Below, one piece after another: positions 10,861-20,606 of a stretch of DNA of 64,000 nt. Source of the stretch: Rhynchopus sp. YZ270_cl-10 (lineage: Eukaryota > Euglenozoa > Diplonemea > Diplonemida > Diplonemidae); contig OZ037933.1 of assembly GCA_964035575.1 (NCBI GenBank), positions 62,001 through 126,000 of the forward strand, read 5' to 3'. A program made the position numbers and the translations under genes. Numbering within the stretch: position 1 is the first letter of the stretch; the number at the start of each line of letters is the position of its first letter. The notes beneath the pieces were generated by a model that saw only the letters and a program-made list of their open reading frames with translations, ran no database searches and was not told the DNA's origin.

Positions 10861-11439
10861 TTTTTTTTTTCTTCTTTTTTTCCCTCTGAGAATTTGTTGA
10901 ATTAGTGTAACTGCCATATAGACAGTCTTCACTGTGCGTGTGATTTATTTTATTTTATTTTTTCGTTTGCTTTTTTTTTTTGAAAACATGGTTGTCAACA
11001 TATTTTTCCTTTTTTATTTTCGGAAATATTGTCCCTCTGCACAAATCCTACAGCGACGTTGGAAATATGGGTTCTATATTTTCGGCTACTTTACAGCCAA
11101 TTTTGCATGTACCGGGTAATATTATAATGGGTGAAAGTCAAATGTATACACATATACACAGGGTTATAGTCAGATCTATACACTCATTGTATATACAATT
11201 GTCAATTGTACATACAATTGTATAGAAATTGTATAGATCTGACTATTTGATGTACAATCCCAACTTTTTTTATAGTCAGATCTATACAATTTATGTACAA
11301 TCCCAGTACACAGGATTTGGCCAGGTTTCTGGCTATTGCCTCCCACCTACCCACCTACCCACACACACCCACCCCTACAGGACTATACACAAAAAAATGG
11401 AAATTGGGTTTCGCACACCCGATTTTTCTCAGAAGTCAG

Positions 11440-12640
11440 TCACTGCTATTGCCATTTAACCCAGGGAGCATAGCTAGTGCAAGAAATTTGACTTTGGAAA
11501 CCTTCCGGAAAGTCTGTCCTCTGCTTGCGGAGGACTAGACACAAGAAAATATTGCGTTCCCCCAGAAAACCAGCGCACATCTCACACTCCTTGTGGGTGG
11601 TCTTGTTGCCTTTTCGTCACAGTAATTTTGGCCCAGGCATGCTCTCGAAGCATGACAATTTAGTGTGTATGGGGCAGGGTATTGTTTTGTTCTGAATTCT
11701 CTTTGTTATAACATCTAAGTCAATTGCGGGTGGTGGTTTGTGTAGCGTGAGGCACTCTTTTTAACAAACTTCCTGCGGCTGCTAAAGCGTTATTTCTTCG
11801 GATTTAACAACGTACAGCGTAACATAGTGGATTCGCCTGGTCGACACAACCTTTGATAGATACGGGATAACCAACCCCCTTCGACCCCTTGTGGGTTCAC
11901 TGAACAAGCCCTCGTGGTAGTTAAACGCGATTGACATTTACATTCCTAGAGATGAAAGAACAAGACAACACTTCTGTACCCGCGCATCAAAATTGTGGAA
12001 AACTTTGCACCCCAAACACCCTCAACAACGCCCGCCAAAAGGCGCCCCTTGTTGCTGGGAGTTGTTCTCATGTTTGATACCTGCACAGCGGGCATTCCTC
12101 TGAGTCCAACGCATGTTTGGCCTGTCTGCGGCGTTGTACTTCAGGTGCACGAAGACAGGGTCTGGTGGTAAATTTTGCGTAGTGTCGCATTCCCTCATGT
12201 GTGGGTCACTCACACTTGCGGTCATGTGCCACTGCGTGGGTTTGGGAATTTGGGTACCTGGGTACAGGATATTTGTTGTGAAAGACATCTTCCACCATGC
12301 ATTGAGGAGGGTAAGACAGTGCTCGCATTTTACTTGAAATCATTACAACATTTAACTTCTCCACGGGGGTCTTGGGCCGTTCATTCGGTTATACCTTGAC
12401 TAGCGGCAGAGGCCTTTTAGGACTCTATAACTCCGATATTCCCGAACGGAGGCACACTTTGTGTGTTACTACGACCTGGCAATTTCCAGCAGTAGGTTAA
12501 GTAATGTTTTCTTGTAAATTGTTGGATCATTATCTCCTCAGTGCATGCATGCCCCACGCGACGGACACTTTTGTGTTTGTCAAGTGGACTGTCTGGTCAC
12601 TTCTCAGTGACTGGCGGGTTGGCTGTGGTTGCTCTTTCAC
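11440..12640 (-). pseudogene. Decayed DNA-transposon-like segment, unclassified
   Basis: Minus-strand reading shares peptides with the plus-strand copy at 34510-35720: DPVFVHLKYNAADRPNMRW, TQRNARCAG, and a second block with TRPPTRSV-CALVFWG and TFRKVSK. Related fragments lie at 33400-33600 (and its mirror), 36700-37430 and 56640-56775. The reading frame is interrupted many times. Cys-pair motifs would fit a C-terminal zinc finger as in piggyBac-type transposases, but this is a guess; no DDE motif was found. Confidence 0.4.
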
Positions 12641-12669
12641 GACTTTTATCCTTGTATCCAGTGTACCGT

Positions 12670-12775
12670 GTACCTGGGTACCTGGGTACCTGGGTACCTG
12701 GGTACCTGGGTACCTGGGTACCTGGGTACCTGGGTACCTGGGTACCTGGGTACCTGGGTACCTGGGTACCTGGGT
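12670..12775. repeat. (GGTACCTG)n satellite, ~13 copies
   Basis: Perfect 8-bp tandem array; every unit contains the palindrome GGTACC. Open in all six frames, so overlapping ORFs are artefacts. The equivalent place in the sister copy near 34.4 kb carries CAGATACC units, a one-base variant. Confidence 0.95.
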
Positions 12776-13641
12776 ATGGCGTGTACAATCTCCCTCGAGT
12801 GTACAATCCAAAAATTGTATAGATCTGACTTTTGTATAGTCAAATCTATACAATTTGTGTACGACCTAGTGTATACTAGGATTGTACATAAATTGTATAG
12901 ATCTGACTATAAAAAAAGTTGGGATTGTACATCAAATAGTCAGATCTATACAATTTCTATACAATTGTATGTACAATTGACAATTGTATATACAATGAGT
13001 GTATAGATCTGACTATAACCCTGTGTATATGTGTATACATTTGACTTTCACCCTATTATAATATTTGGCACAGAAATATTAGAATGTACACAAATCGTGG
13101 GTAAAATCCGAAATAGAAATATTATAATTTTTTCGGCCAAAAAAAAATTTTTTTTGACCATGTCGCAGAGTGAAAAATAGACCGAAATTTTCGATTTTGG
13201 TGTTGCAAAATTTTTCGAAAATCCTGAAAAGTGCCCAAAAACACGTGAAAACACATGTATAGGCACCCCAGCATTGCCCAGGCTTGGTGAAAATTTTTCC
13301 TGCATGGGGGCCCTCCGGGCCCCCAGGACCCATTGCGACCCGATTGGTTCACGTTACTGAAAAATTTGTTCCCTAAGACACACACGTGGTTAACATACCC
13401 CTGAAAAACACCCTACATCCACATAACGATCAACGTCCCAAAGTGACAAAGTGTTCCAGCTACCCCCATCCCCCACGTCGGTAAATATCATCATATAAAT
13501 GAATCTGAACCCCTCTCCTTCCAGCACACCAACATACACATTTTGACACACAAGAACTGTACCATAACAGGGGTTTTTTGACACACAGAATACGAGCGGA
13601 TTTGTGCGTCGGGACAATATTACCGAAAATGAAAATATGAA

Positions 13642-13796
13642 TTTTCTGGAAATATAGCACCATATTTCCTTCGGTACCCCCAATGCTGCTTCGGTCGACG
13701 ATTTCCCTCGCCTTCGGCTCGGGAAATCGTATCCCTCAGCAGCATTGGGGGTACCTCAGGAAATATGAGTACTATATTTCCAGAAAAAATATACTA
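13642..13796. repeat. Foldback with GGTACCCCCAATGCTGCT arms
   Basis: About 155 bp folding nearly end to end: TTTTCTGGAAATATAG-, CATATTTCC-, GGTACCCCCAATGCTGCT, GATTTCCC and a short loop, then GGGAAATC, AGCAGCATTGGGGGTACC, GGAAATATGAG and ATATTTCCAGAAAA. No ORF. Confidence 0.75.
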
Positions 13797-13840
13797 TTGA
13801 AAAATTTGATCAGTGCAGACATCCTAGGGTGCTCCACTAT
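13797..13840 (+). repeat. H module next to the foldback
   Basis: TTGAAAAATTTGATCAGTGC then AGACATCCTAGGGTGCTCCA and CTAT. Outer AGTG/CACT, inner CATCC/GGGTG with a TAG loop. 13841-14292 is AT-rich with nothing recognisable apart from the poly(A) signal. Confidence 0.5.
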
Positions 13841-14233
13841 TTTTTTTATATACTTTTTTTACAACGTCGGAAGCATTATCACGGATGCGCCCAAAAATTC
13901 AGACAAACAAAAAAATGGTTCTTTTAGGAACCAATTGTTCCCAAAAAATATGGAGAACAGGATACTTTGCAATAAAAAAAAAAAAAAAAAACAAAATTGT
14001 TTCTCAAAAAAAAAAAAGGCATAAAAAGTGTAAAAAGAAAAAAGATTGAAAACAATGCGTCTCGCGAAATGAAAGGCAGCACTATATGGTTTTAAACAAA
14101 AAAAAGAAAACAAAAAGTTGCACAAAAAGATGAGCCACAAAACATATGCCACCTTTTAAAAAATACAACTTTGTAACAAACCTCTCTTTTGCCGTTTAGT
14201 TCAAAAAAAATTACCCTCTTTTTTCGTTCAGAT

Positions 14234-14239
14234 TTTATT
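14234..14239 (-). promoter_or_regulatory. Candidate poly(A) signal AATAAA of the CUB-like gene
   Basis: AATAAA on the minus strand, about 54 nt after the stop codon, in the usual place for a eukaryotic 3' end. Confidence 0.45.
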
Positions 14240-14292
14240 TTCGACGTTTAGTACAAAAACAATACAAAGAAAACCCACCCCAAAAAAAAAAA

Positions 14293-17133
14293 CTATGCCA
14301 TTGGTGAAGGTCTTTGCACTTTCGACCCGTTGTAGTCTTGGCGTTCCTTCATCTTCATGGCACCGTAGATCAATGCACCACAGAGAATCAACCCAAGGAG
14401 CACTCCCAGCACAATCGCAACGACAGCACCGGTAGACAGACTAGAATCCTCGGAGCATTTTCCGGACTCGAGGGTGTATCCGGAGTCGCATTGAAGCGCT
14501 GTGCAGGAGCCCAGACCGTCGCGTTGAGTGAAGGACGCACCCTCCAGCGCGCAGGGCGGAAGGACCAGGAGCTCAATGGCCCCGATGGAGCCAAGCTTGC
14601 TCATCATGTCAGCGTAGTTGCTGTCCGTGAGGTATTTGTCGTTGAGCGCACCCTCCACGTCGACGCCCTGCACGTTGGCAGCGTTGACGCCGTCGACTGT
14701 TGCTGTCACAGCGACAGAGCCACAGCTGTGTGACAGGCTGACTGCAGAGCTGCCAAACGCATTGCGAACGACCTGCGTGAGGAGGCTCGGGAAGAAGGAG
14801 CTGAAGACATCGCAGTTGACCGCCCAGGTCATGACGACAAAGATCGAGACCACCGCGCCCTGGCCGTTCATGACGCAGATGTTCGCGCTCCCGACACTGC
14901 CGTACTCTCCTGTGCAGCTGCAACGCCCGCTGTCCACGTTGCACGTCGCCCCAGTGTCACCAAACATTTGGCAGACCGCGTCCTCCCCACACCACTTCCT
15001 CCTGACAGCAACGCTTGGTGGTGGTGCTGTGGGTGCGCGGGTAGGCGGGCCGGGTGTTGGCGGGGCAGGTGTCGGTGGTGCCGGTGTTGGTGGTGCGGGG
15101 GTTGGTGGTGCAGGTGTTGGTGGCGATGGTGTGGGAGGGGAAGGTGTCGGTGGGGCAGGCGTCTCTGGTGCAGGTGTCGGTGGCGACGGTGTGGGAGGGG
15201 CCATAGTCGGTGGGGCCCCTGTCGGCACATCTGTCACATTGATGCAGGTTGATTCCACAGTGAACCCCTGCTCAGAAAACCCGGAGTCAGAGGTGTACCG
15301 CAGGAGAACCGGGCCGTCAAGGAGCAGCGTTGTCCCTGTCTTGTTACCGGTCAGACTCTCGTACAGCGCAAAGTAGTTCCCATCCGAGTGGTACACCTTC
15401 ATGTAGTCGTACCCCAGCTCGGTCTCCAGCGTTGTGAACTCCAGCGAAATCATGTTCGCACAGTCGATCATCCAGCATTCGTTCTGGTTGTCGCTGGGGA
15501 CGTGAGTGATGGAGACAGATGCCTCAGCATGCCTGGTCATCATTGCAGTGCAGAACCCTGGGAAGGGGAGGAGCCCCTCTGGGAACGGTGTGAACGGTGC
15601 CGGGGTGGGTGGGGACACGGAGTGTGGGGAAGGCGTGTCCGGCGCCATGGTGTCGTTGTGATAGTCGAAGGAGAAGCGGAACCCGGCACCACGCATCTCC
15701 GATGCGGAAGATGTGAACTGCACAAGAAGGTCGCCGTAGCCACTGTACGAGAGCGCAGCCAGGTCCGGCTCCCCTGACACGGAGTACACCTTCTGGAACG
15801 CCCCGTTCGCCCATTTGAAGACACGCACAACGCCTTCGTTTGCCTGCGTGCTGAGGTTTGCCCACGTCAATACAATAGTCTCGTTGTGGGACAACAGCCA
15901 GCACTTATGCTCAGAGGGTTCATACATCGCACCTTCATCTCCGAAGTTCTCTGGGTTGGTCACCCACCCTTCTTCATCCTCGAGGAACCGTTCAGTACAG
16001 CCTTCGAAGGGGAAGGCCGCGGCAGGCACCATTGTGTCAGGGGCTGGTGTCGGGGGTGCGTCGGTGGGTGGTGCCATGGTGGGGGGTGCCATGGTCGCGT
16101 CCGTGCATTTGTACTCGACCTGGAAGGTGGAGACATCGGTGGCGTCGCTGACGAAGTAGATGAGGGCAGGGCCGTTTACAACAACCTCGTCCATGTTGTC
16201 AACGTGGTATCCGGTCCAGGTCGCTGCCCAGTCGAAGCCGCCTTCTTCTGTCTCGTTGTTGAAGCCGTACACATAGAGGTAGTCACGCTTGACCTCGATG
16301 TCAGAGTTGACCAACCGCAGCACCGCGCGTCTCCAGGGACACTGCACCATCCAGCAGCGGGTCTCGCTGTTCATCCCGGAGTACGTCAGGTTCGCCTCCG
16401 TGTCGTCGGCAAACCGTGTACCGATCCCACCGCACATCTCAGGGAAAAGCTCCACACCTGGCACCATCGTGTCGGGGGCGGTTGTGTTCGGCGCTGCAGT
16501 GGGCTCAGCGGTGTCGGGCACCGTGGTGGGTTCCGCGGTGTCCGGAACGGTGGTGGGTGTTGCTGTGGCCGGTGCGTCTGTTGGCGTGGCAGTGGCAGGT
16601 GCGTCAGTGGGGGAGCGCGTAGAAGGGGCTGGTGTCATAGGGGGCATCGTCGCTGGCGCATCCGTTGCCGGCGCCATGGTGTCATTCCAGCAAGAGTACA
16701 CCGCAGCAAAGCCTCTGTCACGCACCGCCTCGTTTGTCACAAAGTGCAGATACACCGGCCCCGTCAGGTTCGCCTTGAGACGTGCGTAGTTCGGTCCGTA
16801 GTGGCTCCCCGCCCTAGTGTACACCTTCTGGATCCCTCCTGATATAGTCTGGAATACCGTCAAAATGTCGTGGTTCGCCTCCGTGAAGAACGAATGCCAC
16901 TCAAGGGCCACGCTCGTCTCGCAGGAAATCGTATAGCAAAGGTTCAGGTCGTTGCCATAATCAATGCCATCCGTGGACGTGGGCGAGGTGAAGCTGGCAG
17001 CGTTTTCCTCGAGGTTGGTGTTCATGGCAGCGCTGCCGCAGGGGGTCGAGGGGGTGGAGGGGGTGGTGACACTGAGCACAGCACCGGATACAGCAAGGGG
17101 GAGTATGGCTAGAAGCCACGTTACGCGATGCAT
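14293..17133 (-). CDS. CUB-like multidomain type I membrane protein, 946 aa
   Basis: Complete ORF without visible introns. Signal peptide (MHRVTWLLAILPLAVSG), then four CUB-like modules at about residues 32-148, 230-343, 371-490 and 520-640, each with paired cysteines (CYTISC, CWMVQC, CWMIDC patterns). Between them are Thr/Pro/Ala linkers, the first with repeated TDAPATATP and the last a long PPTPAPPTPSP tract (about 640-705). A Cys-rich EGF-like segment follows (CGEDAVCQMFG ... CSCTGEYG), then a ~130-residue alpha/beta-looking ectodomain, a single transmembrane helix (GAVVAIVLGVLLGLILCGAL) and a short basic tail (KMKERQDYNGSKVQRPSPMA). Likely a surface adhesion or receptor-like protein; the linkers look like mucin-type glycosylation stalks. 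Paralogue of the gene at 1-1669. Ligand unknown. Confidence 0.88.
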   Translation of the reverse strand: MHRVTWLLAILPLAVSGAVLSVTTPSTPSTPCGSAAMNTNLEENAASFTSPTSTDGIDYGNDLNLCYTISCETSVALEWHSFFTEANHDILTVFQTISGGIQKVYTRAGSHYGPNYARLKANLTGPVYLHFVTNEAVRDRGFAAVYSCWNDTMAPATDAPATMPPMTPAPSTRSPTDAPATATPTDAPATATPTTVPDTAEPTTVPDTAEPTAAPNTTAPDTMVPGVELFPEMCGGIGTRFADDTEANLTYSGMNSETRCWMVQCPWRRAVLRLVNSDIEVKRDYLYVYGFNNETEEGGFDWAATWTGYHVDNMDEVVVNGPALIYFVSDATDVSTFQVEYKCTDATMAPPTMAPPTDAPPTPAPDTMVPAAAFPFEGCTERFLEDEEGWVTNPENFGDEGAMYEPSEHKCWLLSHNETIVLTWANLSTQANEGVVRVFKWANGAFQKVYSVSGEPDLAALSYSGYGDLLVQFTSSASEMRGAGFRFSFDYHNDTMAPDTPSPHSVSPPTPAPFTPFPEGLLPFPGFCTAMMTRHAEASVSITHVPSDNQNECWMIDCANMISLEFTTLETELGYDYMKVYHSDGNYFALYESLTGNKTGTTLLLDGPVLLRYTSDSGFSEQGFTVESTCINVTDVPTGAPPTMAPPTPSPPTPAPETPAPPTPSPPTPSPPTPAPPTPAPPTPAPPTPAPPTPGPPTRAPTAPPPSVAVRRKWCGEDAVCQMFGDTGATCNVDSGRCSCTGEYGSVGSANICVMNGQGAVVSIFVVMTWAVNCDVFSSFFPSLLTQVVRNAFGSSAVSLSHSCGSVAVTATVDGVNAANVQGVDVEGALNDKYLTDSNYADMMSKLGSIGAIELLVLPPCALEGASFTQRDGLGSCTALQCDSGYTLESGKCSEDSSLSTGAVVAIVLGVLLGLILCGALIYGAMKMKERQDYNGSKVQRPSPMA
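15045..15215 (-). repeat. Coding minisatellite for PPTPAPPTPSP stalk
   Basis: 15-bp-period imperfect tandem repeat within the CUB-like gene encoding PAPPT/PSPPT units. Such repeats change length easily, so stalk length may vary between alleles. Confidence 0.8.
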
Positions 17134-17338
17134 TTGTGTGGAGTAAAGGAGAGGGAGGGTTTGGTTGGAGCTGGTGAGGTGGATGGAGAGGGGGAGGGGG
17201 GTGGGAGTGTGGGGTGGTTGCGAAGGGAGAAAGAAAAAAATGTTTTGACTTGAATTTTAAGATGAAAGAGCAAGAGAAGAAGGGTAGAGGGGCAGGAAAA
17301 AAACAAAACAAAAAAAAAAAATCGTCTTTTTTTTTTGT

Positions 17339-17432
17339 GTCGACAATGAGCAGTACTCAATGTTGCCCGAAGGATATTGTGGTTAAAAGGAAAGTAGCCT
17401 CTTTGTTGTGTATGCATTCAAGTGTCGAGTAA
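17339..17432 (+). repeat. R module
   Basis: GTCGACAATGAGCAGTACTC, AATGTTGCCCGAAGGATATT, then GGAAAGTAGCCT and GTATGCATTCAAGTG. The same order recurs at 18545-18675, with shorter matches at 2350-2400, 5325-5385 and 37617-37680 (GTCGCCCAAAGGCTTTGT). The core folds as GCC-CGAA-GGC. Confidence 0.5.
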
Positions 17433-17616
17433 CACAAAAGTTGCATCAACGTGTGGGCCATGTGTGTAAATAAAGTTGATTAGAAATTCAGTACTATGTT
17501 TCAGTCCTAAAGGCAATGTTGGATGCACGGAACACACAGAAGAAAAGATGGGAAATGGATGCGACTCTCGTCCACCAAACAAAGAGTCGTTGAAACGTTG
17601 TTGTGGCAAACGCATA

Positions 17617-17961
17617 CTAGCACAGTAATGAAGAGAAAGCTTGGACAGACACATGCCGTATGGGGCACAGACGACCCTGCTGCCTAATGGCAGTTAGCTG
17701 GTATACACACAGAGCACCCTTCGGCACGTCGTAGGCGACAGCGTCGTACCCTAAGATGCTCATTTCCTTACCCAACAGCGTGGACACATCAATCACCATG
17801 CTTCTCTTCATCGTGCTGTTGACGTCTTCCTCTCTGGCAATGACGGCGCACCATCTCATGAGGCTGGTTACGACACACGAGTCAACAGGAACTCCGTCAA
17901 TGGTGGCGGTGGTGCTCACTGGGGTTGCGTCCTCGCCCCTCTTGGGGGTACGGGAATGCAT
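17617..17961 (-). CDS. Small uncharacterised ORF, 114 aa, possibly a 3' exon
   Basis: ATG at 17961 to a stop at 17617. The composition (MHSRTPKRGEDATPVST ... AREEDVNSTMKRSMVIDVST) and GC are gene-like, and it lies between genes on the same strand. I recognise no family. The ATG is preceded by ATAAAACAG, which matches the 3' splice sites of two other genes here (CATAAAACAG, CAAACAG), so it may be the second exon of a gene whose first exon lies at 18000-18200. No signal peptide or membrane segment. Confidence 0.4.
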   Translation of the reverse strand: MHSRTPKRGEDATPVSTTATIDGVPVDSCVVTSLMRWCAVIAREEDVNSTMKRSMVIDVSTLLGKEMSILGYDAVAYDVPKGALCVYQLTAIRQQGRLCPIRHVSVQAFSSLLC

Positions 17962-18544
17962 CCTCCTGTTTTATGGCATGTGGGAAACATGGGTGGTTGG
18001 GTGATGTGGGGGGACGTGGTGGTTCCGGCCACGAATGTCAGCTGACTGCCGCCGCCACAGCCACGGACCACCTCGGAAGGTCTCCAGAGAGGTCGTGATA
18101 CAATGACAAAGGACTGCTTTTGGTTCAGGTCTGGCCCACGTCGCCACACACTGCCATGTGGGGTACGCCTCCACACAGCGCACAGCAGCCAGCACAACAA
18201 GACAGCGAAGGGTTCATGTTTATTGTGATAAGGGAGGGTGGGTCGTGTAGTGTGTGATATCTGTTTGATATCTGTTTTGTGTGTGTGTGTTGAGGATACG
18301 TTTAGAGAAAGGGGGGAGAAGGGGGGAGGGAAGGTTGAAAAATGGCTGTGAAACAAAAATACTCGATCCGTTTGGAACATAACAAGTACGACTGCATTTT
18401 TTGTGTGTTTTTTTTTTTTTTTGCTTTTTTTTTTGCTTTTTTTTCTTTTTGAAAACCGTTCTTATTTTTTTTTGTGGCCCATTTTGAGGAGGAGAATGTT
18501 CTTCCACGGCAAGTTTTCTTACTTCTGTTTTTTTTTTTTTTGTT

Positions 18545-18800
18545 GTGTCGACAAATGCGGCCCTCAATGTCGCCCGAAGGCTATTTTGTACTTAATTAAT
18601 ATAGACGTAAAACGTCGTCCTTGACTCAAGAAAGTAGCTTTTTTATATTTTTTTTTGTTTATGCATTCAGAGTGCTACAGTGGTTAAAGAAAGTTCCGCC
18701 TAAGAAAAGTGCCCGCCTAAAGTAATTTCCGCCATCGATTTCAATTCCGCCATTAGTTTAGGCGTAAACTTTCTTTAACCACTGTATACTATATCTTTTT
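18545..18800 (+). repeat. R module interrupted by a mariner-type MITE
   Basis: GTGTCGACAAATGCGGCCCT, CAATGTCGCCCGAAGGCTAT, GAAAGTAGC, then TATGCATTCAGAGTG as at 17339-17432. The MITE at 18678-18784 sits directly after GCATTCAGAGTGC. The 18000-18540 stretch upstream has only low-complexity sequence apart from the possible exon noted above. Confidence 0.5.
18678..18784. mobile_element. Tc1/mariner-type MITE, TA target
   Basis: 107 bp. Perfect 18-bp inverted ends CAGTGGTTAAAGAAAGTT / AACTTTCTTTAACCACTG, flanked on both sides by TA (18676-18677 and 18785-18786), the hallmark target of Tc1/mariner elements. No ORF. CAGTG termini as in the D37E element at 28648-30051. Confidence 0.85.
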
Positions 18801-18801
18801 G

Positions 18802-18845
18802 TTGAAAACTTTTGCTTCTTCTAGTGTAGGGGTGCACTCCACTAT
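18802..18845 (+). repeat. H module, shortened
   Basis: TTGAAAACTTTTGCTTCTTC then TAGTGTAGGGGTGCACTCCA and CTATA. The outer stem is kept and the inner part reduced. 18846-19316 otherwise holds poly-A/T runs and a G module at 19076-19135. Confidence 0.45.
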
Positions 18846-19316
18846 ACTTACACGCGTCTAGGTAACGTCGTCCTCCTCTCTCTCGTTTTCACCATAACAT
18901 ACCAAACATTACACTACAAGGCTGCCAACACAAACTACACACAACCACAATCCCCCCATCCCCCATCCCCTCCCCCTTAGTTTCTTTCGTTTGAAAAAAA
19001 AAAAAAATCTCTTTTTGTTCGGTACTCTTTCCCCCGAGAGAGGACCCCGTTTTCCACACTCAAAAAAAAAAAAAGTGAAGTTGATAGTGCAAACACCTCT
19101 GGGACGGAGGGGGCTTGACACTTCCCGAGCACCCAAAAAAAAAAAAAAAAAAAAAAAAAAAATGAAAACGGGGAGAAGGAAAAGAGGGGGGGGTGAATAA
19201 CAATATTCAGAACACAATGTTTTTTTTTTTTTGTCCTCTCAGGGTTAGTGAAGGTTGCTATCTTGTTAAAGCTAAAGAGGGGATAAGTAGATGCCGTTCT
19301 TTTTTACCATTTTTTT

Positions 19317-19380
19317 GATAAATTGTTGGAGTAGTGTAGTTGCCTCGGTTGTGTTGCCACAGTTGTGCAATCTCCACTGT
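19317..19380 (+). repeat. Hb module (type copy)
   Basis: GATAAATTGTTGGAGTAGTG, TAGTTGCCTCGGTTGTGTTG, CCACAGTTGTGCAATCTCCA, CTG. Outer stem AGTG/CACT, second stem TTGC/GCAA, inner TTGTG/CACAG. Almost identical copies at 25434-25498 and 62439-62505, a diverged one at 5419-5491; all plus strand. Confidence 0.6.
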
Positions 19381-19819
19381 CCAAAAGTTCACTCACGAAA
19401 AGGCCTCAGATCTGGCTTTTTAAAATTGCTGCCATTTCCCCCCCACAAACCAAATTACCCACCACTTGAGCGAAGGGGCGTAGGGTTGGACTACCATCTT
19501 CGTAGTCATAACCCTTTATACACCAAAACCGTGATTTTTTTTGAGGGCGCTTTTTTTTAAAATAGGACAAAAAAAAAAACTACTTTGTGGGAAATGATTC
19601 AAATGTCTGAGACTTTTTGTCGCTTCCCCCTTTTATTGTTGCACTCACCTCATTTATGTAATTTCAAGGCAAAAGGGGGGTTTTTTTCTTGCGATGTGGG
19701 GTAGCTGTACTAAACAAAAAAGACGAACGGGAGTTTTATTATGGTTGCTTTTTTCTTTGCACTCAAATCAAGGTAATTTCTGTTTTTTGGGCTTTCTGAC
19801 GAACTCTTGGTCGCAACAA

Positions 19820-19985
19820 AGATTAAGATGATCAGCCTCTCGTGCTTGGGCACCTAAAAAAACTTGATGACTTGAAATATAACAGCCCACCCATGAACGT
19901 GTACCTTTGGTACAATGACCGGGTGTATCGGGGGTGGACACCCCCAACCATGCAGTCCTCTATCCATTTCGTGGTTTAAAAAAGG
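19820..19985 (+). repeat. J-P composite module
   Basis: AAGATGATCAGCCTCTCGTG then CTTG, followed by TTGAAATATAACAGCCCACC and the P core GTGTACCTTTGGTACAATGA then CCGG and GGGGTGGACACCCCC. Same order as at 9205-9480. A further J copy starts at 20043. 19381-19819 and 20060-20600 show nothing else recognisable. Confidence 0.5.
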
Positions 19986-20606
19986 CTGTGAAGAAAGGCG
20001 CCTAACAAAAGAAATTCTTTCAAAGAAAAAGCGTGTCAAGAAAAGTTTATAAGATGACCCTAAACCTCTCGTGCCTTACCAAAAAAAATGGGCTTGGGAG
20101 AAAAAACTGGATGAGTGAGCCAGCCTTCTGGGTGAACACAACATCTACAAAAGTTGTTTCATATACTAACTATTCTACTGAATAGATACAAAAGGAAAAA
20201 AAAAAAACGTTTGGGCGATGAAGCTAAGCCTCTACGTGGTGAGGATACCTTGATCACAATCGTTCAATAGTCTCCTCAACAAAATACGACATTTTAGGTG
20301 CAAACGTACAACGAGAGCACCAAAAAGGAGAAAAGGAAAAAGGGGGTACGTTCTGTCTGGGTTTTATCATTGTGGTGAATCAGAAGAGAAGGCAAAAGCC
20401 CTCGGCACATTTTTTGTGCAGTTTAGCCCAGCACACATACACACACACACACGCAACACAAAAACAAAAAAAATACACCATTGCAACACCCCCCAGAATT
20501 CACAGAAACTGAAACTCCAGGTACAAAGAAACCCTGTTTCCTTTAAAAAAACAAAAAAAAAGTCCCCACAACTCACCCCCCCGCGCACACACAACGCTCT
20601 TTTTGC

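Larger units (their letters stand above)
11117..13068. mobile_element. ~1.95-kb element with ~190-bp inverted ends, containing transposon debris and an 8-bp satellite
   Basis: Left arm 11117-11306 and right arm 12877-13068 are near-perfect inverted copies. Both carry ATAGTCAGATCTATACA, TTGTATATACAATTGTCAAT and GATGTACAATCCCAACTTTT in mirrored order. Between them lie a decayed minus-strand transposon-like segment (11440-12640, family also at 34510-35720) and a CAGGTACC array. The arms are dense in TATACAATTGTATA palindromes. Superfamily unassigned; no clear target duplication seen. An outer, weaker symmetry links 11015-11060 to 13590-13640. Confidence 0.7.

Noticed and set aside
15886-16842. 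318-codon and other plus-strand ORFs opposite the CUB-like gene
   Set aside because: Shadows of the GC-rich minus-strand gene: they show no domain, while the minus frame has signal peptide, cysteine modules and transmembrane helix.
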